From Sphingopyxis terrae subsp. terrae NBRC 15098 (GTDB lineage Bacteria > Pseudomonadota > Alphaproteobacteria > Sphingomonadales > Sphingomonadaceae): a DNA stretch of 64,000 bases. Location of the stretch: positions 111,793-175,792 of the forward strand of contig NZ_BCZQ01000018.1 of assembly GCF_001598815.1 (NCBI RefSeq), given 5' to 3'. Below the pieces are notes generated by a model. It had not been told where the DNA came from, made no database searches, and saw nothing but the letters and a program-made list of their open reading frames with translations. A program made the position numbers and the translations under genes. Shown here in pieces: positions 1 to 8,894 of the stretch (position 1 is the first letter of the stretch; the number at the start of each line of letters is the position of its first letter).

Positions 1-2457
1 CCAGCTTCCGGCGATGCCGATCAGGAAGGCGAGGCCCGCACCGCCGACCAGCGTCGCGCCAACCACGAGCGGATCGGGGGCGAAGCGGAAGTCGAACAGC
101 TCGACCACCACATAATGCGCCGCGACGAGCCCGAGGCCGAGCGCGAGCAGCGCGAGGATCGCGGCGAGCAGCGCATATTCCAGCCCCTGCGCCCCCAGAA
201 TCTGGCCGCGCGTCGCGCCGAGCAGTTTCAGGATCACGCTGTCATAGACGCGTCGCTCGCGGCTTGCGGCAATCGCGCCGATCAGCACGGCAATGCCGGC
301 CAGGATCGCAATGCTCGCCGCCGCGGCAATCGCCTGGCTCATCTGCGTCAGCAGGCTCGTCACCTGGCTCACCACGTCGCGCACCTGAATCAGCGAGGCC
401 GAGGGGAAGGCGCGGGGAATGCTGCGCGCCAGCGCGGTTTCGGCCTGCGGCCCAACGGCGACGGTCGCCACCATGTTATGCGGCGCCGCGTCGAAGGTGC
501 CGGGCGAAAAGACGAGCGCATAGTTGAGCCCGAAATTGTCCCATTCGACGGAGCGGAAAGAGGCGACCCGCGCCTGCACCTCCACCCCCAGCACGTTGAC
601 CGACAGCGTGTCGCCGATCTTCAGCGCCAGCGATTTGGCGACATCAGCCTCGACGCTGACCAATGGCGGGCCCTTGTAATCCGGGGCCCACCACTGGCCC
701 TGGGTCAGGCTGCTGCCCTTGGGCAGCACGGGGCTGTAGGTCAGGCCGCGGTCGCCGCGCAGCACCCACGCGCCTTCGGGCAGTTCGGTGAGTTCGTCGA
801 CGCGCTTGCCGGCAAATTCGGTGACGCTGCCGCGCAGCGCGGGGATCATGTTGATCGCCGCCTTGCCGTCGGCGCCCGTCACCAGCGCGCGGAACGCCGC
901 CGCCCGGTCGCGCGGAATATCGAGCACGAAAAAGCTCGGCGCGCGTTCGGGCACGGTGCGAGCGATTTCGGCGGTGATGCTCGTCTGGATCGCGGCGAGG
1001 GTGACGAACAGCGTCAGCCCCAGGCCGAGCGCGACGACCAGCGCGCCGGTTGCGGCGCCGGGACGATGCAGATTGGCGAGCGCAAGGCGCAGCAGCGGCC
1101 GCTTCGGGCGCGGCACCCGGCTCGCGATGCGGCGCACCAGCCAGCCGAGCGCGACGAGGATCAGGAGCAGCAGCACCGCCCCCCCGATAAAGCCCAGCGC
1201 AAACAGCGGTTCGCGCGCCGTCCCGACCGCGAGGGCGACGATGGCGGCGAAGGCGAGAGCAACGGCGGCCAGCACGCGCTTTTCGATCCGGCCCGCGCCG
1301 TCGACCGTCGCGCGGTAGAGGCCCGCGGCCGGAATATGGCGCGTCGCGGCGAGCGGTGGCAACGCAAAGGCAATCGCGATGAGCAGGCCGTAGGCGGCGC
1401 TGACCGCGAGCGGGAGCGGATAGACCGCCAGCCCCGGCTTGACCGGCAGGACGTCGCCCGCAATCGCGCCGATCGCCGCGGGGGCCAAGGCGCCCGCAAT
1501 CAACCCGGCGGCAATCGCGGCAGCGGCAACCGCCAATATCTGCAAGCCATAGATACGCAGCACCGCCGCGCTGTCGGCCCCGAGCACCTTCAATGTCGCA
1601 AGCCCGGGGCGCTTGCCCGCAAGATAGCTGGCGACCCCGTTGCCGACCCCGATCCCGGCGATCACCAGCGCGGCGAGGCCGACGAGCGACAGGAACTGCC
1701 CCATGCGTTCGATAAAGCGCCGCGTGCCCGGCGCGCCGTTGCTACGGTCGGTCACCTCCCAGCCTGCGTCGGGGAAGGCCGCGCTCAGCCGCTTGCCCAC
1801 TGCCACCGGATCGGCACCGGCGGGTAGGCGGACGCGATATTTGCTTTCGTAGAGGCTGCCGGGCTGGATCAACTGCGTTGCGGCAAGGTCGCCGAGGCCG
1901 ATGATTGCCACCGGGCCCAGCGTAAAGCCTTCGCCTAGCCGGTCGGGCTCGTCGGCGATGATGCCGTCGATGCGGAAGGATTTGTCGCCGAATTTCACCG
2001 CGCCGCCGACCGACAGGTCGAGCCGCGACGCGAGATCCTTGCCGATCCAGATCGCCCCCGGGGGCGGCGGGCCGCGGCGCGCGCCGCTTTCGAGCCGCAT
2101 CGTACCGTAAAGCGGATAGGCAGCATCGACCGCCTTGAGTTCGGAGAGCAGCGCGCCGCCGCCCGGTGCGTTCGCCATCGCGCGCATCCGCACCGTCGCC
2201 GATGTCGCGCCCGCACCGCGCAGCCCCGCGAGCTCGGCCTCGCTCGCCTGCCGCTGCGGCAGGCCGAATTGCAGGTCGCCGCCCAGGATCGTTTGCCCGC
2301 GCGTCGCCAGTTCGGCGGTGATGCCGCTCGTCAGGCTGCCGATGGCCGCCAGTGTCGCGACGCCGAGGAACAGGCATACCGCCAGCAGGCGCAGCCCGCG
2401 AATCCGCGCCGCCAGATCGCGCCGCGCGATACGCCACAGGGTGCTGATGGGAAGCAT
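1..2457 (-). CDS. ABC transporter permease, FtsX/MacB-like (3' end cut by window)
   Basis: Reading in from 2457 on the minus strand gives 819 codons without a stop, running off base 1, so only the last residues are missing. The protein opens MLPISTLWRIARRDL, then a membrane segment, a periplasmic MacB_PCD-like region, a central block of hydrophobic segments, a second periplasmic region and a final FtsX-type block containing AGIAVLIGAIAAS and the coupling motif VILKLLGATRGQILG. This two-unit arrangement is that of the YbbP-type permeases. Its ATPase partner lies just upstream at 2579-3280, separated by a palindromic repeat. In E. coli the ybbA-ybbP pair also sits beside tesA, as here. Likely exports or extracts lipid-like material from the inner membrane; the substrate cannot be told from sequence. 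Confidence 0.9.
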   Translation of the reverse strand, partial: MLPISTLWRIARRDLAARIRGLRLLAVCLFLGVATLAAIGSLTSGITAELATRGQTILGGDLQFGLPQRQASEAELAGLRGAGATSATVRMRAMANAPGGGALLSELKAVDAAYPLYGTMRLESGARRGPPPPGAIWIGKDLASRLDLSVGGAVKFGDKSFRIDGIIADEPDRLGEGFTLGPVAIIGLGDLAATQLIQPGSLYESKYRVRLPAGADPVAVGKRLSAAFPDAGWEVTDRSNGAPGTRRFIERMGQFLSLVGLAALVIAGIGVGNGVASYLAGKRPGLATLKVLGADSAAVLRIYGLQILAVAAAAIAAGLIAGALAPAAIGAIAGDVLPVKPGLAVYPLPLAVSAAYGLLIAIAFALPPLAATRHIPAAGLYRATVDGAGRIEKRVLAAVALAFAAIVALAVGTAREPLFALGFIGGAVLLLLILVALGWLVRRIASRVPRPKRPLLRLALANLHRPGAATGALVVALGLGLTLFVTLAAIQTSITAEIARTVPERAPSFFVLDIPRDRAAAFRALVTGADGKAAINMIPALRGSVTEFAGKRVDELTELPEGAWVLRGDRGLTYSPVLPKGSSLTQGQWWAPDYKGPPLVSVEADVAKSLALKIGDTLSVNVLGVEVQARVASFRSVEWDNFGLNYALVFSPGTFDAAPHNMVATVAVGPQAETALARSIPRAFPSASLIQVRDVVSQVTSLLTQMSQAIAAAASIAILAGIAVLIGAIAASRERRVYDSVILKLLGATRGQILGAQGLEYALLAAILALLALGLGLVAAHYVVVELFDFRFAPDPLVVGATLVGGAGLAFLIGIAGSW

Positions 2458-2478
2458 CAGATCCGGTGCTCCCCATTT

Positions 2479-2560
2479 CCGTTCGTGTCGAGCGAAGTCG
2501 AGACACCCATCGATGTTGCGCGTTCCTTCGCGGTGTCTCGACTTCGCTCGACACGAACGG
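2479..2560. repeat. Palindromic repeat, family A copy 1
   Basis: Two 29-base arms (2479-2507 and 2532-2560) are perfect reverse complements around a 24-base loop. The core of the arm is TCGAGCGAAGTCGAGACAC. The same core recurs at 41559-41587 and 41969-41997. The element lies between the ATPase and permease genes, where it would form a strong hairpin in the shared transcript. It resembles the REP-like intergenic elements common in sphingomonads; no adjacent transposase is seen. Confidence 0.9.
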
Positions 2561-2578
2561 GATTGAACTGCGGTTCCA

Positions 2579-3280
2579 TCATCGTTCCTCGATCCGCCCG
2601 TCGTGCATCACGACGACGCGGTCGCAATGGTCTGCCAATTCGGGATCGTGGGTGATGATCAGCAGCGTCGCGCCGAGCGCCGCGCGCCGCGCGAAGATCA
2701 GTTCGATGATCGCATGACCGGTCGCGGTGTCGAGATTGCCGGTGGGTTCGTCGGCGAAGATGATCTGCGGCTCGCTCGCCATCGCGCGCGCGATCGCGAC
2801 GCGCTGCTGCTCGCCGCCCGAAAGCTGCGCGGGATAATGGGTCAGGCGGTGGCCGAGCCCGACCGCGTCCAGCTCGCGCGCGGCGCGCCCGAACGGGTCG
2901 TCGATCCCCGCCAGCTCCAGCGGCACGGCGACATTTTCGAGCGCGGTCATCGTCGGCAACAGGTGAAAGGCTTGCAGGACGATACCGATCCGCCCGCGCC
3001 GCGCGCGCGCCAGCGCATCCTCGTCCATCGTTGCAAAATCGAGCCCCGCGACCATAACCGTTCCGCCGCGCGCGCGTTCCAGCCCGGCGAGCACCGCCAT
3101 CAGCGAACTCTTGCCCGATCCCGACGGACCGAGCAGCGCGACCGAGGTGCCGGCGGCGACTTCCAGGTCGACGCCGCGCAAAATTTCGACGGGGGCCTTG
3201 TCGCTCCCCAGCGTCAGCGTCACATTATGGGCGGCAATCGCCATCGTCGGCGCGACGGGCGGTTGGGGGCTGTCGGTCAA
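2579..3280 (-). CDS. ABC transporter ATP-binding protein (LolD/YbbA type)
   Basis: A 233-residue ATPase with Walker [10 protein letters not shown], the signature [14 protein letters not shown], Walker [13 protein letters not shown] and the switch His in [10 protein letters not shown]. It energises the permease at 1-2457. I chose the TTG start at 3280 because AAGGG lies about 7 bases upstream; the first downstream ATG (3244, MAIAAHN) has no evident ribosome site and would shorten the protein by 12 residues. A longer ATG start at 3343 would overlap the divergent lipase gene and is unlikely. LolD/MacB-family ATPases are usually 220-235 residues, matching either start. Confidence 0.9.
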   Translation of the reverse strand: MTDSPQPPVAPTMAIAAHNVTLTLGSDKAPVEILRGVDLEVAAGTSVALLGPSGSGKSSLMAVLAGLERARGGTVMVAGLDFATMDEDALARARRGRIGIVLQAFHLLPTMTALENVAVPLELAGIDDPFGRAARELDAVGLGHRLTHYPAQLSGGEQQRVAIARAMASEPQIIFADEPTGNLDTATGHAIIELIFARRAALGATLLIITHDPELADHCDRVVVMHDGRIEER

Positions 3281-3297
3281 GAAAGGACCCTTTGGAA

Positions 3298-4014
3298 ATG
3301 AGAACGGCCGGATGGCGCTCTTTCGCCCTATATGGTTTTGCAATCGCCCTTTGCCAACCGCTTGCCGGATGCGGCTCGGCGGAGGCCCCCACGGCGCCCG
3401 CAGCGGGCAAGGAAAATCCGGCGAAGGCGGCGCCCGTGCTTCCCGCCGACGCGCCGCTCGTCATCGCCTTCGGCGATAGCCTCTACGCCGGTTACCAGCT
3501 CGGCCCCAGGGAAGGCCTCGCGCCGCAGCTTCAGGCGGCGCTCGCGGCGGACGGTCACATGGTGCGCGTCCAGAACGCCGGGGTATCGGGCGATACCACC
3601 GCGGCGGGGCGGCAGCGGCTGTCCTATGTTCTCGACAATGCGAAGGCGAAACCCGCGCTCGTGCTGCTCGGCCTCGGCGGCAACGACATGCTGCGCGGTA
3701 TCGGCCCCGACCAGACGCGCGCCAATCTCGACGCGATGCTCGCCGAGCTCAAGCGGCGCGGCATCCCCGTCCTGATGACCGGGATGATGGCGGCGCCCAA
3801 TCTGGGCAGCGATTATGCGAGCAAATTCAATCCGATATTTCCCGAACTTGCCGACAAATATGGCGCGAGCCTCTATCCCTTCATCCTCGACAATGTCGTC
3901 ACCGACAAATCGCTGATGCTCGGCGACAATATGCATCCCAATGCCAAGGGCGTGAAAATCGTCGCCGCGTCGCTGGCGCCGCTCGTCGAACAGGCGCTGC
4001 CCGAGCCGCGCTAA
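3298..4014 (+). CDS. Arylesterase / lysophospholipase, SGNH hydrolase (TesA-like lipoprotein)
   Basis: A 238-residue protein with an N-terminal hydrophobic stretch ending in LAGC, a lipobox, so probably lipid-anchored. SGNH blocks are clear: FGDSLYAGYQL (block I, nucleophile Ser), a Gly in the VSGDT region, LGLGGNDML (block III) and DNMHPNAKG (block V with the Asp-His pair). These are the catalytic residues of TesA-type thioesterase/lysophospholipase L1 enzymes. The ATG at 3298 is preceded by GAAAGGA. It is divergent from the YbbA/YbbP-type transporter, a conserved association that suggests a role in envelope lipid turnover. The 3' end overlaps the convergent MOSC gene by 4 bases. Confidence 0.9.
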   Translation: MRTAGWRSFALYGFAIALCQPLAGCGSAEAPTAPAAGKENPAKAAPVLPADAPLVIAFGDSLYAGYQLGPREGLAPQLQAALAADGHMVRVQNAGVSGDTTAAGRQRLSYVLDNAKAKPALVLLGLGGNDMLRGIGPDQTRANLDAMLAELKRRGIPVLMTGMMAAPNLGSDYASKFNPIFPELADKYGASLYPFILDNVVTDKSLMLGDNMHPNAKGVKIVAASLAPLVEQALPEPR

Positions 4015-4658
4015 CCCAGCAGCTTGTCGGCGCGGGCGCGCCAGTTGGCGGCGAGCAGGTCCATCGCGGCGAGCGCGCGCAGCGCCGCCGGTTCGCGCTT
4101 GCCCGCCCCGCCGATCAGCAGGTGAAAGACGTGCTCGACGCTCCAGTCGGGCAGCGGACGGTCGATCAGCTCCAACGCGTCGCCTGCGCCGACCGCGCCA
4201 TCCTCGATGACACGGTAATACCAGCCGCCGCGGCGAGAGGTGACGACGGTGGCGGGCAGCGTCGCGATGCCGAACCGGTGGCCGAGCTTCCAGCACGGCT
4301 GGCGGCCCTGGCTGATCTCGACCAGCGCGCTGCCGAGGCGATAGCGGTCGCCGATGCACGCCGCGCTCTCGGTCAGGCCCGATGTCGAGATATTCTCGCC
4401 GAACGCGCCGGCGTCCTGCAACAGCGCATGGTCGCCGATCGTCTCGGCCCACCAGTCATAATGATCGCGCGGATAATGGTGGATCGCCTTGTCGGGGCCG
4501 CCGTGGACCGAAAGGTCGGCCTGCTCGTCGCCCGCGATGCCCAGCGCGCCGACCGCGTGCCGTCCTTCGACCGCGCGCTTGTCGATCGCGCTCGGCTCGC
4601 CCTTCGCGCCGAAGCGGCGGGCCTTGCCGGTCAACAGGGCGTCGATCGTGTAGCGCAT
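4011..4658 (-). CDS. MOSC domain-containing protein (YiiM-like)
   Basis: A 215-residue protein beginning MRYTIDALLTGKARRFG with the MOSC-domain sequence VHGGPDKAIHHYPRDHY and the conserved cysteine region ISQGRQPCWKLG, where the Cys is the presumed molybdenum-cofactor sulfur carrier position. YiiM proteins reduce N-hydroxylated compounds with a molybdenum cofactor and need a reductase partner; none is next door. Length and motif order fit YiiM well. It is transcribed convergently with the SGNH hydrolase. Function is inferred from family only. Confidence 0.85.
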   Translation of the reverse strand: MRYTIDALLTGKARRFGAKGEPSAIDKRAVEGRHAVGALGIAGDEQADLSVHGGPDKAIHHYPRDHYDWWAETIGDHALLQDAGAFGENISTSGLTESAACIGDRYRLGSALVEISQGRQPCWKLGHRFGIATLPATVVTSRRGGWYYRVIEDGAVGAGDALELIDRPLPDWSVEHVFHLLIGGAGKREPAALRALAAMDLLAANWRARADKLLG

Positions 4659-4686
4659 CGCCCTGCTGTGGCGGCTTCCCGCGCAA

Positions 4687-4720
4687 AAGAAAAGGGGCGA
4701 CCCCGCGGGGCCGCCCCTTT
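4687..4720 (-). terminator. Rho-independent terminator of the 4745-5200 gene
   Basis: Arms 4691-4699 and 4712-4720 (AAAGGGGCG and its complement) plus an inner CCCC/GGGG pairing form a strong GC hairpin. On the minus strand it is followed by TTTTCTTTT, a typical U-tract. It lies 25 bases beyond the stop of the outer-membrane protein gene. Confidence 0.85.
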
Positions 4721-4744
4721 CCGTTCGTCTCGCTGACCGAAGGA

Positions 4745-5200
4745 TCAGAAAGCGAAGCCGACGCCGACCGCGAAGGCGTCGGTGTCGTCGAAGTTGTTGA
4801 TGAACTGGTGGCGATATTCGACCTTGCCATAGACGTTCTGGGTCAGCTTGTGCTGATAACCGGCGCCAACATAGGGATCGTCGATCTGGCCGAAGGTGTA
4901 GCCGCCGGTCGCGTAGAGCTTGCCGTTCGTGCCGAGGTTGGCGCCCAGGCGCGCACCCGACGAGAACTGGACCTTGGCGCCGTCGATCAGCACCTTGTCG
5001 CCCGCGATTTCGACGCCGGCAAAAGCCTTGTCGCCCAGGTTGTAATCATAGCCGCCCGCAACGCCCAGGGTGGCGTCGTCCAGGCCGCTGCCGGTGATGT
5101 ACCCGCCGCGCACTTCGACATGACCTTCGCCGTTCTGGGCGAGGGCAGGCGTGGCAACGACAGCCGAGAGGAGAGCGGCAGCAACTGCGAACTTCTTCAT
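4745..5200 (-). CDS. Small outer-membrane beta-barrel protein (opacity/OmpA-like barrel)
   Basis: A 151-residue protein with a classic signal peptide, MKKFAVAAALLSAVVATPALA followed by QN, then alternating amphipathic strands (GHVEVRGGYI, AGVEIAGDKV, GKLYATGGYTFG, VYGKVEYRHQF) and a C-terminal AVGVGFAF ending in Phe, the outer-membrane insertion signature. Length fits an 8-stranded barrel. It stands alone, with its own leader of about 150 bases and its own terminator, so it is probably an independently expressed porin-like or adhesin protein. The specific function is unknown. Confidence 0.85.
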   Translation of the reverse strand: MKKFAVAAALLSAVVATPALAQNGEGHVEVRGGYITGSGLDDATLGVAGGYDYNLGDKAFAGVEIAGDKVLIDGAKVQFSSGARLGANLGTNGKLYATGGYTFGQIDDPYVGAGYQHKLTQNVYGKVEYRHQFINNFDDTDAFAVGVGFAF

Positions 5201-5317
5201 TGTCTTTTCCTTTTCTTTGACAGGGGGCGCCCTTTGGGTCGCGTCCCGTGTGCAAAGATGGCGTTCGCACCTGTCGTTTCAATGAACGCATCGTTCAGAA
5301 AATGACAATTTTATTAC

Positions 5318-5350
5318 CTGTGTTGTTTTTGCAACACAGCATAGCTATGC
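5318..5350. promoter_or_regulatory. Two abutting palindromes upstream of the barrel-protein gene
   Basis: CTGTGTTG (5318-5325) pairs with CAACACAG (5332-5339), and GCATAGCTATGC (5339-5350) is a perfect 12-base palindrome sharing one base with it. They lie in an AT-rich patch between the rlmN stop and the divergently oriented leader of the barrel gene. There is no U-tract on either strand, so an operator reading is favoured over a terminator, though either is possible. Confidence 0.4.
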
Positions 5351-5359
5351 AAGTCGGCC

Positions 5360-6598
5360 TCAGCCCAGCGCCGCCTGCTTCTCTTCGGCGATCCGGTCGA
5401 GTTCGGCGCGCGAGGGTTTGGTCGCCGCGCTCTTGAGCTGGCCGCACGCCGCCATGATGTCGCGCCCGCGCGGGGTGCGAATCGGCGCCGAAATTCCGCT
5501 TTCGAAGATGATGTTGCTGAACGCGCGCACCCGCTCGGGCGACGAACATTCATAGATCGCGCCGGGCCAGGGGTTGAACGGGATCAGGTTGACCTTCGCC
5601 GGCAGCTTGTACTGCTTGATCAGCCGCACCAGCTCGCGCGCATCGGCGTCGCTGTCATTCTTGTCCTTCAGCATCACATATTCGAAGGTGATGCGCCGCG
5701 CATTGTTCGCGCCGGGGTAGGCGGCGCAGGCGGCGAGCAGTTCCTCGATGCCGTATTTGCGGTTGAGCGGCACGATCTCGTCGCGGATTTCCTTGTTCAC
5801 CGCGTGGAGCGAGACGGCGAGGTTGACCCCGATTTCCTCGCCCGCGCGCGCCATCATCGGCACCACGCCGCTCGTCGACAGGGTGATGCGCCGCTTCGAC
5901 AGCGCCAGCCCGTCGCCGTCCATCACGATCTTCAGCGCGCCCTTGACCTCGTCGAAATTATAGAGCGGCTCGCCCATCCCCATCATCACGATATTGGTCA
6001 GCATACGGCCGTCCGCGGTATAATGGCCCGCGTCGTCATCCTCGTCGTCGATGTCGGCGCTTGATGCCATCGTGCCCTTCGGCCATTCGCCCAGCGCATC
6101 GCGCGCGAGCAGAACCTGGCCGACGATCTCGCCGGCAGATAGGTTGCGGACGAGCCGCATCGTGCCGGTGTGACAGAAACGGCAGTTCAGGGTGCAGCCG
6201 ACCTGGCTGGACACGCACAGCGTTCCCCGATCGGCGTCGGGAATGAACACCATTTCATATTCCTGGCCGTCCGCCGCCGCGAGCAGCCATTTGCGCGTGC
6301 CGTCGGTTGAAACCTGCGCGGTGACGACGGTCGGGCGGCCGACGATGAAGCGTTCGGTGAGCCAGGGGCGCATCGCCTTGGCGATGTCGGTCATCGCGTC
6401 GAATTCGGTGACGCCGCGATGATAGATCCAGTGCCAGATCTGCTTGGAGCGCAGCTTCGCCGCCTTGGCGTCGAGCCCCGCCTCCTCGAGCGCGGAACGG
6501 ATGCCCTCGCGCGTCAGTCCGACAAGGTCGACGCGGTTGCCGCCGCGCAGGGGAACGGTGCCCGTCGTAACGGGATCGATGTGGCCGGGGATCTGCAT
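5360..6598 (-). CDS. rlmN: Dual-specificity 23S rRNA/tRNA adenine-C2 methyltransferase RlmN
   Basis: Radical-SAM enzyme that methylates A2503 of 23S rRNA and A37 of some tRNAs. The cluster motif is [12 protein letters not shown] (CxxxCxxC). The two catalytic cysteines sit in RGTLCVSSQ and in IMAACGQL near the C-terminus, so the methyl-Cys mechanism is intact. RlmN motifs [10 protein letters not shown] and LIPFNPWPG are present. I start at the ATG at 6598 ([12 protein letters not shown], 412 residues); an upstream ATG at 6637 would add 13 residues rich in Arg. An acidic insert (residues about 185-195, [10 protein letters not shown]) is slightly unusual. Monocistronic. Confidence 0.97.
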   Translation of the reverse strand: MQIPGHIDPVTTGTVPLRGGNRVDLVGLTREGIRSALEEAGLDAKAAKLRSKQIWHWIYHRGVTEFDAMTDIAKAMRPWLTERFIVGRPTVVTAQVSTDGTRKWLLAAADGQEYEMVFIPDADRGTLCVSSQVGCTLNCRFCHTGTMRLVRNLSAGEIVGQVLLARDALGEWPKGTMASSADIDDEDDDAGHYTADGRMLTNIVMMGMGEPLYNFDEVKGALKIVMDGDGLALSKRRITLSTSGVVPMMARAGEEIGVNLAVSLHAVNKEIRDEIVPLNRKYGIEELLAACAAYPGANNARRITFEYVMLKDKNDSDADARELVRLIKQYKLPAKVNLIPFNPWPGAIYECSSPERVRAFSNIIFESGISAPIRTPRGRDIMAACGQLKSAATKPSRAELDRIAEEKQAALG

Positions 6599-6659
6599 GA
6601 TGCGCGGCCCTATAGTCGCGATGCGCGCTTTGCGCAATTGCGCGCGTCAGCGCGGCCCT

Positions 6660-7007
6660 TCACGCGCCGTGATAGGGGTCCATCGCATCTTCGAAATCTT
6701 CGAGCGTCCCGACATGCTCCAGCGGCGGTTCGCCGGGGGCGGCGGGAAAGATCGCGTCGATTCGGCGGCGCAGCGTGTCGTCGAACGCGGCATGGTTCGA
6801 AATGCGCGCGTTGCTGCTGACCGTCAGTTCGGTGCGGATCGCGCCCTTGATGCGCTCCAGCCCCTCGGGGCTCAGCACCCCGCTGTTCAGCAATTCCTCG
6901 CAAAGCTGGATCAACCCGACGGTCGTCGCATGGGCACGCAGCCCGATGAAATCCAGCGCCCGGTGCCGCTCACGTGCGGCGGCATCGCATCTGCCAATGG
7001 CATTCAT
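6660..7007 (-). CDS. Hypothetical protein, mostly alpha-helical
   Basis: A 115-residue protein starting [20 protein letters not shown], preceded by GGAGATGGG, a good ribosome site. It is largely helical with no membrane segment or signal peptide and an acidic C-terminus (TLEDFEDAMDPYHGA). It ends 62 bases upstream of rlmN on the same strand and might be co-transcribed. No family recognised. Confidence 0.7.
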   Translation of the reverse strand: MNAIGRCDAAARERHRALDFIGLRAHATTVGLIQLCEELLNSGVLSPEGLERIKGAIRTELTVSSNARISNHAAFDDTLRRRIDAIFPAAPGEPPLEHVGTLEDFEDAMDPYHGA

Positions 7008-7080
7008 TGGCCCATCTCCTCATCCCACTAACCTCGCCGTCGGGCGCGCCTCTGTCGGGCGTCGTCCTTTCGGGCCGGTC

Positions 7081-7140
7081 GATCATGCGCGCCGGACGCC
7101 GCCTCGGCAAGAGCCGATGTGGCGTCCGGCGCATCATTTC
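7081..7140. repeat. Inverted repeat beyond the SDR gene
   Basis: GCGCCGGACGCC at 7089-7100 is mirrored by GGCGTCCGGCGC at 7121-7132, with further pairing outside. It sits between the SDR stop and the start of the 6660-7007 gene. There is no clear U-tract on the minus strand, so it is a stable hairpin that could act as a terminator or transcript stabiliser. Confidence 0.5.
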
Positions 7141-7176
7141 GGGATGAGCGCGCTGCCGGTGATCGGAATGCGGCGA

Positions 7177-7920
7177 TCAGAGGGTGGCGAGGAACGCCAG
7201 TCGTTCGGCGACCGCGCCTTCGGCTTCGGCGTGCCGCAGCGGGAGGACATTGCGCACCAGAATCTCCGCCGGGGTCGGCGTTTCGGCGAACAGGGCCATG
7301 ACCTCGTCGGCAAAGGCGTCCAGCGGCATATAGGCGTCGCGCGTCGACTGGCCGGGGGTCAGTTCAGTCCGCACCGCGGGCGGCGCCAGCTCGATCACCT
7401 CGACCCGGCCGGCAAGCTGGACGCGCAGCGCCTGCGTATAGCTGTGCAGCGCCGCCTTGGTCGCCGAATAGGTCGGCGCCTTGGGCAGCGGAACAAAGGC
7501 CAGCCCGGACGTCACGTTGACGATCGCGCCGTCGCTGCGCGCGACGAGATGGTCGATCAGCGCATCGGTCAGCCGGATCGGGCCGAGCAAGTTGGTGACG
7601 ACCGTCGCTTCGGCGTCGCTCAGGTCGCGCTCGCCGTCCAGCGCCTCGTACATCATCACCCCGGCGTTGTTCATCAGGACGTTGAGATCGGGGAAGCGCT
7701 GCACGATATCGGCGGCAAAGGCGGCGATCGCGTCGGCGTCGGTCACGTCGAGCGGCAGCGCGTGCATATTGGCCCGGCCCGCGATCGCCGCATCCAGCTT
7801 GGCGCTATTGCGTCCGGTCACGATCACCACATTGCCGGCATCGTGCCAACGCTGCGCGAGCGCCAGACCGATGCCCGATCCGCCGCCGGTGACCAGGATG
7901 GTGTTGCCTGTCGTTTTCAT
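7177..7920 (-). CDS. Short-chain dehydrogenase/reductase (DltE-like)
   Basis: A 247-residue classical SDR. NAD(P)-binding TGGGSGIG lies near residue 11, NNAG in LMNNAGVMMYE, the catalytic Ser in IVNVTSGLAF and the YxxxK pair in TYSATKAALH. A basic residue (Arg in VTGRNSAK) after the second strand suggests NADP preference. It is divergent from the HxlR-type regulator at 8014 with a 93-base shared control region, an arrangement in which the regulator normally senses a reactive electrophile or quinone and controls the reductase. Substrate unknown. Confidence 0.92.
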   Translation of the reverse strand: MKTTGNTILVTGGGSGIGLALAQRWHDAGNVVIVTGRNSAKLDAAIAGRANMHALPLDVTDADAIAAFAADIVQRFPDLNVLMNNAGVMMYEALDGERDLSDAEATVVTNLLGPIRLTDALIDHLVARSDGAIVNVTSGLAFVPLPKAPTYSATKAALHSYTQALRVQLAGRVEVIELAPPAVRTELTPGQSTRDAYMPLDAFADEVMALFAETPTPAEILVRNVLPLRHAEAEGAVAERLAFLATL

Positions 7921-7984
7921 CGATTGTCCTTCGTTTCGGGGTTGGGGAGGCGGCCAATTTATGCCAATACTCTCCAATGGAAAG

Positions 7985-8006
7985 TAGGCACCTGAAAGTG
8001 CTATAC
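7985..8006. promoter_or_regulatory. Candidate HxlR operator between the SDR and regulator genes
   Basis: GTAGGCAC and GTGCTATAC form an imperfect inverted repeat around CTGAAA, 8 bases upstream of the regulator ATG. HxlR dimers bind such short dyads in divergent intergenic regions. Binding here is inferred from position and symmetry only. Confidence 0.5.
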
Positions 8007-8013
8007 TTACGCG

Positions 8014-8430
8014 ATGGAGAGAATTGGGATTTCTGCCGTGCCCGCGATGCAAAATTATTCGGCCGCCGCCGATCCCGCGCCCGATCCGCGCGTCGAGATG
8101 CTGGTCAACGACCTGATCGGTCGAGTCGCCGACAAATGGACGCTGCTCGTGCTCGAGGAGTTGGAAGAGCATGGCACCTGCCGCTTCACCCGGCTGGCGC
8201 AGCTTGTACCGGGGATCAGCCAGAAGATGCTGACCCAAACGCTGCGCGCGATGGAGCGCGACGGGCTCGTCCGCCGCACCGTCTATCCGGTGGTGCCGCC
8301 GAAGGTCGAATATGCGCTGACCGATCTCGGCCACAGCCTGGGCGAAGCCTTTTGCGGCGTGTGGCATTGGGCCGAAGCGCATCTCGCCGCGGTCGAAGCG
8401 GCGCGCAGCGCTTTCGACGCCGGCACCTGA
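8014..8430 (+). CDS. HxlR-family winged-helix transcriptional regulator
   Basis: A 138-residue protein with the HxlR core: LIGRVADKWTLLVLEELE, RFTRLAQLVPGISQKMLTQTLR (recognition helix) and DGLVRRTVYPVVPPKVEYALTDLG (wing). No Cys is present near the N-terminus, so it does not look like the redox-sensing YodB/HypR type. An internal ATG at 8044 (MQNYSA) is an alternative start. Probably represses the divergent SDR gene and itself through the dyad at 7985-8006. Confidence 0.92.
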   Translation: MERIGISAVPAMQNYSAAADPAPDPRVEMLVNDLIGRVADKWTLLVLEELEEHGTCRFTRLAQLVPGISQKMLTQTLRAMERDGLVRRTVYPVVPPKVEYALTDLGHSLGEAFCGVWHWAEAHLAAVEAARSAFDAGT

Positions 8431-8465
8431 CCGCGGCGGCGGCGCGCTGCGCGCTTATTTGGCGC

Positions 8466-8795
8466 CTATTTGGCGAGCGTCACCTGGATCGGTTCGCCGC
8501 GCGTTGCGGCGCTGGCGATGACGCGTTCGGCCTCGGCCGATGCCTGGCGCATCGTGTCGCGGCGGCATTGCTGGACGTCATTCTTGCCTTCCAGATCATA
8601 GTCGGGCGCGCTGCCGCACACCGCGACGACCGCCCGCCAGATGCGGCGCTCGAGCCTATGGGCGCCGCGTGCGCTGCCAAGGTCGAGGTCCGAATGGACG
8701 ACCGTCGCGCTGCGCGGTGCGGGCGCGGGTTCGGCATGGACGGGCAGGGCGGATGCCGCCGCGGCGAGCGCGACAAGGGTCAACATCATCTTCAT
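8466..8795 (-). CDS. UrcA-family secreted protein
   Basis: A 109-residue protein starting MKMMLTLVALAAAASALPVHA (signal peptide), with GGAG correctly placed upstream of the ATG at 8795. The mature part has the UrcA pattern: VHSDLDLGSARGAHRLERRI, then a Cys in AVVAVCGSAPDYDLEGKNDVQQC with a second Cys, probably one disulfide. UrcA proteins are small periplasmic proteins common in sphingomonads and of unknown function. It is divergent from the LysR gene at 8948, which may control it. Confidence 0.85.
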   Translation of the reverse strand: MKMMLTLVALAAAASALPVHAEPAPAPRSATVVHSDLDLGSARGAHRLERRIWRAVVAVCGSAPDYDLEGKNDVQQCRRDTMRQASAEAERVIASAATRGEPIQVTLAK

Positions 8796-8894
8796 CTTGT
8801 TTCTCCGTCGACCGGCGGGTTGGGGAGGGGAGGAAGCCGGTAAGGCCAAGATAGGCCGGCGCGCCGCGCCGCAGGAGCAACGATGTTGCGCGAT

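Noticed and set aside
115..1827. Long plus-strand open frame (570 codons) opposite the ABC permease
   Set aside because: Arg/Gln/Asp-rich translation without domains; it is the antisense shadow of the permease gene in very GC-rich DNA.
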